Positions 10,605 to 19,582 are shown, counted from the stretch's first letter. The stretch: 64,000 nucleotides of DNA from Halobacillus litoralis (GCF_020171725.1 NZ_JAIVAJ010000010.1:150127-214126), one strand, 5' to 3'. The notes: generated from the sequence alone by a model not told the origin. Numbers and translations are program-made.

Positions 10605-10838
10605 GTGGTTTATGTGTTTTACTCTGTAACTTTACAAAAAATCATTACATTAACCGGAATCGGTATCATTATAGGCGCCATTGTCGGTTTTTCAGCGGTG
10701 CTTGGATTTGAGCTGGATGGCTCGGTATTCGTTCTATCCATGTTCCTCGGCATCATTTCGGTCTATGCCACGGCAATGTACGCGGAGCTTTACCACATCA
10801 GGGAAGCGATCAATAAACAGAGAAGAGAGAATCGATAA
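10605..10838 (+). CDS. Small membrane protein, unknown
   Basis: 77 residues starting with GTG behind GGAAGGCGGAAGG. Two hydrophobic segments (about residues 12-33 and 41-60) are followed by a charged tail, HIREAINKQRRENR. This gives a two-helix membrane protein with a basic cytoplasmic end. I do not recognise a family. It has its own terminator and stands between the 52-bp repeat array and a convergent small gene. Confidence 0.6.
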   Translation: MVYVFYSVTLQKIITLTGIGIIIGAIVGFSAVLGFELDGSVFVLSMFLGIISVYATAMYAELYHIREAINKQRRENR

Positions 10839-10864
10839 GGGGACTGATGCCAGTCCTCTTTTTT
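10838..10864 (+). terminator. Terminator after the 77-residue protein
   Basis: AGGGGACTG pairs with CAGTCCTCT around an ATGC loop, then TTTTTT. It directly follows the stop codon. Confidence 0.85.
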
Positions 10865-10868
10865 ATGT

Positions 10869-11015
10869 TTAAGGGATGTTCCAAAACAGTACGCAGGCAT
10901 ACAGAATAAGGATAGCTCCCATAATCCAGTAGCTTGTCTTCGTTAACTTACGAAAGATCACGAAAAACGTGATGATGACAACGGCCAGAACAAAGATCCA
11001 GTTGAAGATGGCCAT
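10869..11015 (-). CDS. Small two-helix membrane protein, unknown
   Basis: 48 residues from the ATG at 11015, which follows AAGGTAGGTG. The frame is open further upstream, to about 98 residues, but the extra part is not hydrophobic and has no ribosome site. It begins MAIFNWIFVLAVVIITFFVI, then a basic turn RKLTKTS, then a second helix ending VLFWNIP. It is convergent with the small gene at 10605. Function unknown. Confidence 0.5.
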   Translation of the reverse strand: MAIFNWIFVLAVVIITFFVIFRKLTKTSYWIMGAILILYACVLFWNIP

Positions 11016-11198
11016 AAGGGCACCTACCTTTTTTATGCGGATTTCTTCCATCTTACGTGTCGCCATCAAGGGAATCAAGTTTTTTCGTTCCGGTTGTTTA
11101 AACCGTTTTTGATATGGGAAAAGTAATAGATAGCAGCTGTGGCAGGAATTGGGAGGGGAAGTCATGCTGAATCGAATACCAGGTAAGGTTCCGGATTT

Positions 11199-11756
11199 AT
11201 GAGTGTGCTGGAAATCATATTTCTCCTCGTAACCTTGCTTTGGCTTCTGGAATTTTTCTTATTTCGGAATCGTGAGTCGAAGGGTGAGGACCAGCTGGAG
11301 AAGCGTTCTTTTCCTCTTATTCTTGCTGCAATCATCATAGCCGTTTCGGTTTCACTGACGATGCGGGAGTGGGGGATCGGAGTCGTTCTATCTGAGAGTC
11401 TTTTGTGGGCTGGGTTGATTCTATATGCTTCGGGCGTTGCCTTGAGGTATTGGGGGATCCTCCATTTGAAAGACCAGTTCACGCGTGATGTGTCCGTGAA
11501 GCGTGGGGATAAGTTGGTGAGTACCGGTCCTTATCGGTTCTTGCGTCACCCCTTGTATACGGGGTTGGTTCTGATTGTCATCGGTTTTTGTTTAGGTGTG
11601 GGAAATGTATGGACAGCTTTATTCTGCGGCGCGCTCGTCACCATGGCTTTGCTACATAGAATACGCATAGAGGAAGCCATGCTGATTGAAGCTCACGGCG
11701 ACCTGTACCGTAAGTGGTGTGCCTCCAGATATCGTTTGATTCCATTCATTTATTAA
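11199..11756 (+). CDS. ICMT-like membrane methyltransferase
   Basis: 185 residues. The N-terminal two thirds has about four membrane helices. The C-terminal part has the isoprenylcysteine carboxyl-methyltransferase pattern: GPYRFLRHPLYTG, then RIRIEEAMLIEAHGDLYRKW. This is the SAM-binding RHPxYxG and RxxxEExxL region. In bacteria such proteins methylate varied lipid-like or small acceptors and the acceptor is rarely known. The gene lies 17 bases before a carotenoid-type desaturase, so a lipid or isoprenoid acceptor is a reasonable guess. The start ATG follows AGGTAAGG. Confidence 0.8.
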   Translation: MSVLEIIFLLVTLLWLLEFFLFRNRESKGEDQLEKRSFPLILAAIIIAVSVSLTMREWGIGVVLSESLLWAGLILYASGVALRYWGILHLKDQFTRDVSVKRGDKLVSTGPYRFLRHPLYTGLVLIVIGFCLGVGNVWTALFCGALVTMALLHRIRIEEAMLIEAHGDLYRKWCASRYRLIPFIY

Positions 11757-11773
11757 CTTTGGAGGTGGATGCT

Positions 11774-13279
11774 TTGAGAAAGAAAAAAGCAATCGTAGTC
11801 GGAGCTGGATTAGGTGGTATGTCAGCAGCTATTCGTTTAAGTGGAGATGGCTACGACGTAAAAGTGATTGAAAAGAATAGTAATATCGGTGGAAAGCTTA
11901 ATAGACGTGAAGGAAAAGGATACACGTTCGACACGGGTCCTTCTATCTTAACGATGCCTTGGGTACTGGAGCAGTTGTTTGAAAGTGTTCATCGTCGTTT
12001 AGAGGATTATATTACGGTTGAACGCGTCGAGCCTCAATGGCGCACATTCTTCGAAGACGGTACGCAGTTGGATGTCACGAGTGACCTTCCGCAGATGCTG
12101 GATGAAATGGCGAAGGTGACGGACCGTCCGAACCGTAAGCTGACGGACTTTATTTCGTACACACAAGATATGTATGAGCTTTGTATGAAGAGCTTTTATA
12201 AATACAGCATTTCAGATTTGAAAGATTTGAAGAGTCACCATAAATTGAGTGAATTGCTGCAGATGGATCCGATGAATACAGTAGCGAAGTCGACGAAGAA
12301 ACAGTTTGATAACAAGTACTTAGAGCAGCTATTTAATTTCTTTGTCATGTATGTCGGCTCGAACCCCTATTCATCACCTGCCATCCTGAACCAGCTTGTC
12401 TATGTTCAGCTTGGTCTTGGCATTCATTATGTCAAAGGTGGCATGTACAAGATTGCAGAGGCGATGGGGCAGTTGATGGACGAGCTTCGGGTGGACGTTC
12501 AATTGAACGCGCCGGTTAAGCAACTGGTCGTCGAAGGAGAGCGTGTCGTCGGTGTGGAAACAGAAGACGGCACCGTGCACGAGGCGGATGTGATCGTATC
12601 CAATCTGGAAGCCATCCCAGCTTACCGTAGGCTGGCTCCTTCAAACTCTAAGGTGAAAAAAGAGATCAAGTCTCTTGAGAAGAAATTCGAACCGACTGTA
12701 TCAGGGCTGGTGTTATTGCTTGGGACGGATAAGAAGTTCGACCACTTGAAACACCACAATTTCTTCTTCTCTGAGGATCCTGAGAAAGAGTTCAAGCAGA
12801 TCTTCGACCAAGGGAAACCTGCTGATGATCCGACGATCTATATCGGCATTTCAGCGCGTTCTGACGATACACAGGCACCGGAAGGAAAAGACAACCTGTT
12901 TGTCCTTACGCATGTCCCCCCTATGACCAATGGTAAGCGTAAGCCTGTCGACTGGGATCAGTACCGAGAGCTTGTGCTGGATAAGCTGGAAAGAATGGGC
13001 GTTGATGGGCTTCGGGATTCGATTGAATTTGAATATCGTTTCACTCCTGAAGATTTAGAAACGTTGTACGGTCCGAATGGCGGATCGATTTATGGGATTG
13101 CGGCGGACCGTAAGACGAACGGAGGGTTTAAAATTCCTTCGAAGAGTCAGGTGTATGATGGACTGTACTTTGTTGGAGGGTCCACTCACCCTGGTGGCGG
13201 CGTTCCGATGGTTACACTATCCGGCCAACTGACAGCCGATTTAATTAAAGAACAGGAAAAAGAACCTGTAGAATCATAA
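11774..13279 (+). CDS. Phytoene desaturase family FAD oxidoreductase (CrtI/CrtN-like)
   Basis: 501 residues from TTG 11774, five bases after GGAGGTGG (11761-11768); an upstream in-frame start would overlap the previous gene. The N-terminal FAD-binding fold is AIVVGAGLGGMSAAIRL, then VIEKNSNIGGKLNRRE. The C-terminal family motif is FVGGSTHPGGGVPMVTLSG. These enzymes desaturate or oxidise C30/C40 carotenoid chains at the membrane. No squalene or phytoene synthase lies nearby, so it may act as a CrtN, CrtP or related saturase/oxidase in a pathway encoded elsewhere. It is coupled to the ICMT-like gene. Confidence 0.87.
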   Translation: MRKKKAIVVGAGLGGMSAAIRLSGDGYDVKVIEKNSNIGGKLNRREGKGYTFDTGPSILTMPWVLEQLFESVHRRLEDYITVERVEPQWRTFFEDGTQLDVTSDLPQMLDEMAKVTDRPNRKLTDFISYTQDMYELCMKSFYKYSISDLKDLKSHHKLSELLQMDPMNTVAKSTKKQFDNKYLEQLFNFFVMYVGSNPYSSPAILNQLVYVQLGLGIHYVKGGMYKIAEAMGQLMDELRVDVQLNAPVKQLVVEGERVVGVETEDGTVHEADVIVSNLEAIPAYRRLAPSNSKVKKEIKSLEKKFEPTVSGLVLLLGTDKKFDHLKHHNFFFSEDPEKEFKQIFDQGKPADDPTIYIGISARSDDTQAPEGKDNLFVLTHVPPMTNGKRKPVDWDQYRELVLDKLERMGVDGLRDSIEFEYRFTPEDLETLYGPNGGSIYGIAADRKTNGGFKIPSKSQVYDGLYFVGGSTHPGGGVPMVTLSGQLTADLIKEQEKEPVES

Positions 13280-13281
13280 AG

Positions 13282-13310
13282 AAGGACCAGCGAAAGCTGG
13301 TTCTTTTTCT
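13282..13310 (+). terminator. Terminator after the desaturase gene
   Basis: AAGGACCAGC pairs with GCTGGTTCTT around a GAAA tetraloop, then T-rich sequence. Confidence 0.88.
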
Positions 13311-13376
13311 CTGTTTGATTCGATAGGCTGTAGGGAATGGATGATAAATAGTGATTGTTGGGACGGAGGAATGTAG

Positions 13377-14363
13377 ATGGTGAGTGACTGGATGGTATTT
13401 GTATTATTCTTTCTAGCGGGAGCGGCGACTTTTTTTGTTGCTTCTCGTTTATCGATATATGGGGATGCAGTTAAAGAGAAGACGAAAGCATCGTCCGCAT
13501 TTATGGGGGCGATCATCGGAGTTGCGATTTCCCTTCCTGAGCTCACGTCGAGCATAACGGCTATTGTCATTGACAGTCCGGACTTAGCGGTCGGGAATTT
13601 AATCGGGAGTAACTTGTTCAATATTATGGGACTCGCTGTCTTTGATATTGTCTATCGCAGGTATCAAATCATGACTCATGCGACAGAAGAGAGTAAATTG
13701 TACGGCTGGTTGGTTATTTTCATGACCTTAGTCGTGGTGGCTGGGCTTATGTTTGCACTTCCGACAGCTGTGTTCCATATCAGTTATACTTCGATTGCGA
13801 TTGTCATGCTTTACTTTATTGGATCTAAATATATCAATGATCGCACGGAGTACAAAGGGCGCAAAGTGAAAAAGGATTCGACGAAGTACGGTGAGTACAC
13901 CTACAAACAGGTGATCGTACGATTCGTCGGGGCAGCAATTTCTATTATGATCATCGGCAGTGTCTTGACCATTACAGCAGAAGAGATTTCGGTTATTACA
14001 GGGATCGGCGCTTCCTTTATTGGATCGTTCCTTGTTGCGATCAGTACGTCACTCCCGGATGCGGTGAGTGTGGGGACAGCGTTGAAGCTGCGTAATTTCA
14101 ACCTTGGTATCAGCTCGCTGCTCGGGAGTAATGCGTTTAACCTGATGATTCTTGCGATTACGGATGCCTTTTATTTCAGGGGGAACCTGCTGCAGGAATC
14201 CAGTGTTGCCAACGTCATTACAGGCGCGGTTTCCATTGTTTTTGTCTTCTTTGTTATCATCAGCATTACCCGCAGGTCGAATAGATCCAGTTATTTGCTG
14301 CCTTCCATTCTTATTTTAGTTTCCTATTTTGTGACGACGTATTTCGTATTTCAAATCAAGTGA
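13377..14363 (+). CDS. Sodium/calcium exchanger family antiporter (CaCA)
   Basis: 328 residues, about ten membrane helices, with the two internal alpha repeats of the family. The first is GVAISLPELTSSITA, then NLIGSNLFNIM. The second is VAISTSLPDAVSVGTA, then LLGSNAFNLM. The acidic residue of the first repeat is E (PELTSS) and the second has D (PDAVS), so the antiporter type is not obvious. It probably exchanges Ca2+ or another cation for Na+ or H+, which would suit a halophile. The RBS is GGACGGAGGA. Monocistronic, with a terminator. Confidence 0.88.
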   Translation: MVSDWMVFVLFFLAGAATFFVASRLSIYGDAVKEKTKASSAFMGAIIGVAISLPELTSSITAIVIDSPDLAVGNLIGSNLFNIMGLAVFDIVYRRYQIMTHATEESKLYGWLVIFMTLVVVAGLMFALPTAVFHISYTSIAIVMLYFIGSKYINDRTEYKGRKVKKDSTKYGEYTYKQVIVRFVGAAISIMIIGSVLTITAEEISVITGIGASFIGSFLVAISTSLPDAVSVGTALKLRNFNLGISSLLGSNAFNLMILAITDAFYFRGNLLQESSVANVITGAVSIVFVFFVIISITRRSNRSSYLLPSILILVSYFVTTYFVFQIK

Positions 14364-14366
14364 AAG

Positions 14367-14398
14367 TCCGCAGTGTGTGAAGCACTGTGGATTTTTTT
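14367..14398 (+). terminator. Terminator after the antiporter gene
   Basis: TCCGCAGTG pairs with CACTGTGGA and is followed by a run of seven T. Confidence 0.85.
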
Positions 14399-14464
14399 AT
14401 CTGGTCTCAGCCAGGTTTCTTACTGGTTGGAAGGTGGAAGAGTAGGGGTAGAGGAGGGGAAACG

Positions 14465-15115
14465 ATGAACATTCCTGATGGAATCAAAACAGAAGCGCTT
14501 CGGAGGATCGAGCCTTATGATGTAGAAGGATTCGTTTTAGGGGCTGGAGATGAGCGGAGTGACATTATGATTGTAGGAGAGGCGCCTGGGGAGAATGAGG
14601 CGGTGAAGGGGGAACCGTTCATCGGTCGGGCGGGCAAAGAGCTCGATAAGCAGTTGGACATCCTCGGATTAAACCGCAAAGACATCTATTTGACGAGCGT
14701 CGTGAGGAGTCGTCCTTACCGTTGGGTTGAGAATACAAATAAACCGGGGTACCGTAAAGCCAATCGAAAGCCGAATAAAAAAGAGATCATCGCACATGCC
14801 AAGCTGCTGGATTATCAAATTGATCAAGTGAAGCCATCCGTGATCATTGCGCTTGGAAGTGTGGCTTATCAGCGGTTGACGGGTCGTGAAGATAAGATGA
14901 GCTCTATTATAGGAAGCGTCATGGAAGTGCCTCTTTTGAAGTGGAGTGATGAAGAGGGGTGGATTACATCAGAGGAGGAGTACAAGGTTGTTGCTTTGTA
15001 CCATCCGGCGGCTGTGTTTTATAATCCTAAAATCCGCTCGGAAATCGAGGACTCACTGAAAAACGTAAGGGAGTACTTACAGAATGAAAAAGCACCGGAG
15101 GATTCCGGTGCTTGA
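14465..15115 (+). CDS. Family 4-type uracil-DNA glycosylase without Fe-S cysteines
   Basis: 216 residues from ATG 14465, behind GAGGAGGGGAAACG. Motif A is IMIVGEAPGENEAVKGEPFIG and motif B is ALYHPAAVFYNP, which place it in the UDG family 4/5 group that removes uracil from DNA. The middle has LGSVAYQRLTG, also family-like. The protein contains no cysteine at all, whereas classical family 4 enzymes bind a 4Fe-4S cluster through four cysteines. It is therefore a cluster-free variant or an enzyme with altered activity. The gene ends inside a hairpin that serves as terminator for the opposite strand. Confidence 0.82.
   Translation: MNIPDGIKTEALRRIEPYDVEGFVLGAGDERSDIMIVGEAPGENEAVKGEPFIGRAGKELDKQLDILGLNRKDIYLTSVVRSRPYRWVENTNKPGYRKANRKPNKKEIIAHAKLLDYQIDQVKPSVIIALGSVAYQRLTGREDKMSSIIGSVMEVPLLKWSDEEGWITSEEEYKVVALYHPAAVFYNPKIRSEIEDSLKNVREYLQNEKAPEDSGA
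15087..15112 (-). terminator. Terminator of the sigma/anti-sigma operon
   Basis: Read on the minus strand, AGCACCGG pairs with CCGGTGCT around a six-base loop and is followed by TTTTT. It overlaps the 3' end of the convergent glycosylase gene. Confidence 0.85.
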
Positions 15116-15148
15116 AGGCACGATTGATAAAGAGTGGTGTGCTTTAGA

Positions 15149-15769
15149 TTATGGTGTTTTCATTTCGAAAACGAAATATCCCTGCTTGCTGATGGATGTG
15201 GAGCCGATTCCGGTGTTGCGTCTGCTTTGAATGGCAATCACTTTCTCCGGATTTTCTCCCTCGATGCTGTAAATTTTCGTCTCATGTGTATAAGAGTCAT
15301 GGGACAACGGTTCGATTTCTGCGGTGCCGACTACATCTTTCAGTTGTGACTCTTGAACGGTCTGTCCGGTTTGCACAAACTCATGGTTGTTGTGAAGCAC
15401 GTATGTTTCTCTGACCATGGTGGAACGCTTAACGGGTTGCGTGGAGGTACTCTGAATTCCTTCTCCACTCAAGAACTTCGCTTCAGAGAACACCGGAGTT
15501 TTCATGTCCGATGTCACATTTTTTTCCGGGGACAAGGAAGCCATATGTGTATCAGTTGATGGTGGTGCCTGCAGCAATTGGAAGCATAGGATAATAGCAA
15601 CCGCGATGAGTGGAAGAGGGGCAGCCTTCTTAAACCACGATGGCGGGGTAGTTTCGCTTTTGGGTGCGTTGAGCACAGCCTTCTTCGTGCGGGCCTCATT
15701 AAAAGTAACTTGATCATATTTGATGTTATGGTCGAGCTTTTTCAATTTGCGGTCCAGTAAATCATTCAT
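15149..15769 (-). CDS. Probable membrane-anchored anti-sigma factor
   Basis: 206 residues. The cytoplasmic N-terminus of about 48 residues is followed by one membrane helix (PLPLIAVAIILCFQLLQ) and an extracytoplasmic domain of about 140 residues ending YFVFEMKTP. No HxxxCxxC zinc motif is seen, so it is not a classical ZAS protein. Its ATG overlaps the TGA of the sigma factor by four bases (15766-15769), which gives strong translational coupling. That is the main support for the anti-sigma role. Start behind GGAGG. The outer domain is not recognised. Confidence 0.72.
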   Translation of the reverse strand: MNDLLDRKLKKLDHNIKYDQVTFNEARTKKAVLNAPKSETTPPSWFKKAAPLPLIAVAIILCFQLLQAPPSTDTHMASLSPEKNVTSDMKTPVFSEAKFLSGEGIQSTSTQPVKRSTMVRETYVLHNNHEFVQTGQTVQESQLKDVVGTAEIEPLSHDSYTHETKIYSIEGENPEKVIAIQSRRNTGIGSTSISKQGYFVFEMKTP

Positions 15770-16347
15770 GTCCGAGAACCTCCTTCTGACGTCATTTGCT
15801 TCTGCAACAGCTGACGAGCGCGGCGGAGCCGTGTCTTCACGGTGTTTGTACTCGTTTGAATGACCTCAGCCAACTCTTTTGTATCGAATTCTTCAAAATA
15901 ATAGAGAATGATGACTTCCCGATATTTAGACTCCAGCCTCATAATGTGATCGAGGAGTTCTTCATCCTCGCTCAAGCTTAGAATATATTCCTCGGGAGTG
16001 GACTGGGAAGATGGTAGGCTGCGGAATAGTTCAGCTCCTTTTTTTACAACACGCTTCATATAAGAACTCTTCAAGTAGTCCTTACATAGATTGATTGTAA
16101 TTTTATACAGCCATGTTTTTACGCTGGATTGCTCTTTGAACGTAGAAAACTTTTGGTAGGCTTTAATGAACGTTTCTTGTGTAATATCTTCTGCTAAGGA
16201 GTGGTCTTTGACATACGAGTAGGCCAGCCACTTCAGGTCGTGTCCGTAATCGGTTATCCATTGTTCAACCCGTTGATTCATATCGTTCGATGACTCTTGA
16301 TCAACAGGAGTGGATTGTTGTCTATGTATCAATTTATCCCACCTCAT
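15766..16347 (-). CDS. ECF-type RNA polymerase sigma factor
   Basis: 193 residues. Region 2 is visible as AYSYVKDHSLAEDITQETFI and FKEQSSVKTWLYKITINLCKDYLKS. Region 4 is REVIILYYFEEFDTKELAEV and TSTNTVKTRLRRARQLL, a helix-turn-helix that reads the -35. The SigW/SigM/SigV-like group of Firmicutes is the nearest in look. The ATG at 16347 lies rather far from AAGGAG. A TTG at 16332 behind AGGTGG is an alternative start. It forms an operon with the anti-sigma gene, which presumably holds it at the membrane until an envelope signal arrives. Confidence 0.9.
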   Translation of the reverse strand: MRWDKLIHRQQSTPVDQESSNDMNQRVEQWITDYGHDLKWLAYSYVKDHSLAEDITQETFIKAYQKFSTFKEQSSVKTWLYKITINLCKDYLKSSYMKRVVKKGAELFRSLPSSQSTPEEYILSLSEDEELLDHIMRLESKYREVIILYYFEEFDTKELAEVIQTSTNTVKTRLRRARQLLQKQMTSEGGSRT

Positions 16348-16460
16348 AACTTAGACGACACTCCTTTGCTTTAGGTTTTGGTAAAATAAGAAGAGATACT
16401 TCTATTAAAACATGAATAAAGTAGATTGGAAATTATTATAAAGGTTTTGGGGGTTAAACT

Positions 16461-18140
16461 ATGGGAAATGCCGGTCGCTTGGTTTCGCTCATTGGTGCAG
16501 GGCTTTTTATAGCTTGGATTTTCACCTTTCACGTCACAGGCATTGAAGCGGCTCTTGGGTTTTCTTTTCTAGTCCTTGTGCCGCTTCTTGTGGAAGAAGT
16601 CATAAAGGAAAAAGGAAACAGAGCGGAGCGATGGTTATATAAAGCGCTTCAAGCCTCCTTGCCGTTTGCAGTTGCTGGTGCGATCTCCGTTACCTTGACT
16701 CCGGGTAAAGAGGCTGGCTGGTGGGCTATTGTCTGGTTCATCTACACGCTGCTCCTTGCTCTCGGTGGCTTGCTGAGGGTGCTAGGCAGAGGGCTGAGGC
16801 CGTTAGAAGAGACGGTCATCGATATAGGGCTTATATACATAGCGATAGGGGGAGGGTGGCTTGTCATTTCTCAGGCAGGCTGGTCTCCTTACCTGCCTTA
16901 TTCTCAAACGATCGTCCAGCTGACAGCGATTCATTTTCATTACGCCGCCTTTGTTCTCCCTCTGGCGGTAGGTTTTTTCGGACGCTTTCGTGCCGAAGCG
17001 AACCGTGTTCGAAAAACATACATGAACCGCCCTTACGCAATTTTAGTGGCAGGGGTGCTGGCGGGACCTTTTCTTGTCGCAATCGGGCTTGACTTCGGAC
17101 CTCCTGTAGAGGTGTTTACGGTAGGGTTTTACGTCTTGATCCTCGTATGGCTTTCCGTCTGGTGGTTCTGGATATCCGTCGAACTTCCTTCTTGGGCATC
17201 CTCTGCTGTCAGGTTGGCTTCCTTTCTGCTGGTGGGAACGATGGGGCTTTCGTTCACGTACAGTCTCGGTTTGATGTCAGAAGCTTTCTCTGTTTCCATC
17301 AGGCAGATGGTATCGTACCACGGACTCATTAACGCCTTTGCCTTTTCACTGCTGGTCACCTGGGCTTTTCGTAGAACGGCATCCCCTCAGCGACACTCTT
17401 ACACTACTTTTCCAATAAGTAAGATTCGCTCGAAAGGGTACGTGGGGAGTGAGGCGGTCTACAAGCAGGGGTGGTCCGCTTCTTATCAAATGGAAAAGGG
17501 TCTGATTCCGACGTGGGCGACCTACAGAAGTGAAAGGTTTGACCCTTCCTCTATTCATCCTGAAGTCAGGCGGTTTTATTTAGAGACGGACCAGTATGAT
17601 ATGAAGGCTGATGTGAAATGGCAGAAGGGGTTCAGGAAACTATCGAGAGTCAGCCACCGTATCACAAGCCGAATGGGACAGATCAACCTTCCGACATCTA
17701 CGTCGATGAACATGACAGGGGAGATTGTTCCGGTTTCGGATCAGCTGGATGGTCGTCCTCAGGTACGGGCTTGGGTGCGGAAGAATGAAGCGACAGAAGA
17801 GCCGGTCTTTACGGCGCTTTATTCGTATCACAAGCAGTCGGGTGAGACGTATATGAATATTGCGCTGCCTCTTCCGATAGGCACCATGACAGGTGTGTTG
17901 AAGCCGGAAAAGGATGGTGGAGATGGGCTGATTTTAACGAGTCACCTGCGACCGGATTCCCGCGGGGATGAAGGTGTTTATTTGACATTCGGCAACTGGA
18001 CTGTCCGGACTCCGATTAGGGAGTGGTTCCATGTGCAGGTGCAGGGTGATCGTTTGGTGGCCGTTCATAACATGTCGCTATGGAGTATTCCGTTTCTGAC
18101 GATATCATATCAGTTAATGAAAAAAGAGCCGGACTCGTAA
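16461..18140 (+). CDS. YndJ-like membrane protein with extra C-terminal domain
   Basis: 559 residues. The first about 300 residues hold roughly nine membrane helices with an HFHYAAFVLPLAVGF motif resembling Bacillus YndJ. The rest, from about residue 310, is soluble and starts FPISKIRSKGYVGSEAV. It contains DGRPQVRAWVRKN, an LPLPIGTMTGVLKP segment and GVYLTFGNWTVRTPIREWF. This second part resembles what Bacillus encodes as a separate neighbour of yndJ, so a fusion is likely, but I rely on memory for that. Function unknown. The RBS (TTTGGGGGT) is weak. A bidirectional terminator overlaps the stop. Confidence 0.7.
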   Translation: MGNAGRLVSLIGAGLFIAWIFTFHVTGIEAALGFSFLVLVPLLVEEVIKEKGNRAERWLYKALQASLPFAVAGAISVTLTPGKEAGWWAIVWFIYTLLLALGGLLRVLGRGLRPLEETVIDIGLIYIAIGGGWLVISQAGWSPYLPYSQTIVQLTAIHFHYAAFVLPLAVGFFGRFRAEANRVRKTYMNRPYAILVAGVLAGPFLVAIGLDFGPPVEVFTVGFYVLILVWLSVWWFWISVELPSWASSAVRLASFLLVGTMGLSFTYSLGLMSEAFSVSIRQMVSYHGLINAFAFSLLVTWAFRRTASPQRHSYTTFPISKIRSKGYVGSEAVYKQGWSASYQMEKGLIPTWATYRSERFDPSSIHPEVRRFYLETDQYDMKADVKWQKGFRKLSRVSHRITSRMGQINLPTSTSMNMTGEIVPVSDQLDGRPQVRAWVRKNEATEEPVFTALYSYHKQSGETYMNIALPLPIGTMTGVLKPEKDGGDGLILTSHLRPDSRGDEGVYLTFGNWTVRTPIREWFHVQVQGDRLVAVHNMSLWSIPFLTISYQLMKKEPDS

Positions 18141-18155
18141 TGGTCCGGCTCTTTT
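18121..18155. terminator. Bidirectional terminator between yndJ-like and amtB
   Basis: AAAAAGAGCCGGA pairs with TCCGGCTCTTTTT. U-runs occur on both strands, so it serves both convergent genes, and it overlaps the end of the YndJ-like gene. Confidence 0.88.
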
Positions 18156-18166
18156 TGTGTAAGACG

Positions 18167-19558
18167 TTATTGGGCAGTTTTGTGATCGGTTTTCTTGGGT
18201 TCGCTTGATAAGCTGTCTAATCGGTGGAGTAAATCCACTCCGAAATCAGCTGATGTACCAGGGTTTTCGTTGAAGATGCTGCGGCTTGACTCGTAAGCGG
18301 TAGAACCGTGCTCAGCAAAGTCGAGTCCGGAGATCTCTTCTTCACGAGAAACGCGAATGCCGCTTGTTACGCCTTTGATGACAAGGACAGCGCCTGCTGT
18401 TGTCAGCATCGTCCAGGCTACTACAGCTAGTACGCCGATGGCTTGAACGCCTAGAAGTGCTGCGCCATCACCATAGAACAGTCCGCCTTCGACAGAGAAC
18501 AATCCGACAGCGAGTGTACCCCAGATTCCGCAGATTCCGTGTACGGCAATCGCTCCGACAGGGTCGTCAATACGTACGATGCGATCAAGGAACTGAACGC
18601 CTTCAACAAGAATGACTCCAGCTAGTAGACCAATGGCAATCGCACCAACCAGCGATACGTTCGCTGTACCGGCTGTGATTCCGACTAAACCAGCAAGTGC
18701 GCCGTTTAATGTAAGGGAAGCGTCGATACGCTTGAACTTCAGTTGAGAATAAAGTGCTGAACCGATGACACCACCAGAAGCGGATAGAAGGGTAGTGGCT
18801 ACAACGGTTGGAATTAGGGTTGGATCAGCAGCTAGTGTACTACCGCCGTTGAAACCGAACCATCCGAACCAAAGGATGAATACACCTAATGCACCTAGTG
18901 GAATGTTGTGTCCGGGAATAACGTTGACCGTCTTACCATTGTACTTCCCGAGGCGTGGCCCGAGGAACATAACGGCAACGATCGCGCCAAGTGCACCTGT
19001 TAAGTGAACGACAGTAGAGCCTGCGAAGTCAACGAATCCTAGAGATGACAACCATCCGCCACCCCATACCCAGTGACCGACAACCGGGTAGATGAAGCCT
19101 GTCATAAGCACAGTCAGAAGAAGGTAAGATTTCAATTTCATACGCTCTGCGACAGCTCCGGAAATGATGGTCGCACACGTAGCGGCGAAGACGGCCTGGA
19201 AGACGAAGAATCCAATTTGATCGGCTTGACCGCTCAGGAAGAATCCATCTGTTCCGATGAATCCACCACCAGATGTTCCGAACATGATTCCAAATCCGAC
19301 AATAAAGTAAAGGACAGCAGCGATAGACATCGTCATGAAGTTTTTCATCAAAATGTTGAGGGCGTTCTTGGAGCGGGTGAATCCTGATTCGACCATTGCG
19401 AATCCTGCGTGCATGAAGAATACTAAGAATGCGGCGATCATGATCCACACCATATCAACGGACTGTAGAACCGCTTCAGGTGTTACAGCTGTCTCGGCAC
19501 TTGCGATGACAGGGAAGCTGAATAAAGCGATAAGAAATAAGAGCAATGTTTTTTTCAT
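18167..19558 (-). CDS. amtB: Ammonium transporter AmtB/NrgA
   Basis: 463 residues. A cleavable signal peptide (MKKTLLLFLIALFSFPVIASA) is followed by about eleven membrane helices. Family marks include MVWIMIAAFLVFFMHAGFAM, ESGFTRSKN, and DFAGSTVVHLTGALGAIVA with the twin-histidine region (HGICGIWGTLAVGLF). The cytoplasmic tail of about 60 residues is where the PII protein docks. It conducts ammonium into the cell. It lies 24 bases after glnK, so PII is translated first, the order of E. coli and the reverse of B. subtilis nrgA-nrgB as I recall it. Confidence 0.95.
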   Translation of the reverse strand: MKKTLLLFLIALFSFPVIASAETAVTPEAVLQSVDMVWIMIAAFLVFFMHAGFAMVESGFTRSKNALNILMKNFMTMSIAAVLYFIVGFGIMFGTSGGGFIGTDGFFLSGQADQIGFFVFQAVFAATCATIISGAVAERMKLKSYLLLTVLMTGFIYPVVGHWVWGGGWLSSLGFVDFAGSTVVHLTGALGAIVAVMFLGPRLGKYNGKTVNVIPGHNIPLGALGVFILWFGWFGFNGGSTLAADPTLIPTVVATTLLSASGGVIGSALYSQLKFKRIDASLTLNGALAGLVGITAGTANVSLVGAIAIGLLAGVILVEGVQFLDRIVRIDDPVGAIAVHGICGIWGTLAVGLFSVEGGLFYGDGAALLGVQAIGVLAVVAWTMLTTAGAVLVIKGVTSGIRVSREEEISGLDFAEHGSTAYESSRSIFNENPGTSADFGVDLLHRLDSLSSEPKKTDHKTAQ

Positions 19559-19582
19559 AGTAAATGATCCATCCTTTTCTTA

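Noticed and set aside
19029..19448. 139-residue minus-strand frame inside amtB
   Set aside because: Arg/His-rich out-of-frame shadow of the amtB gene.
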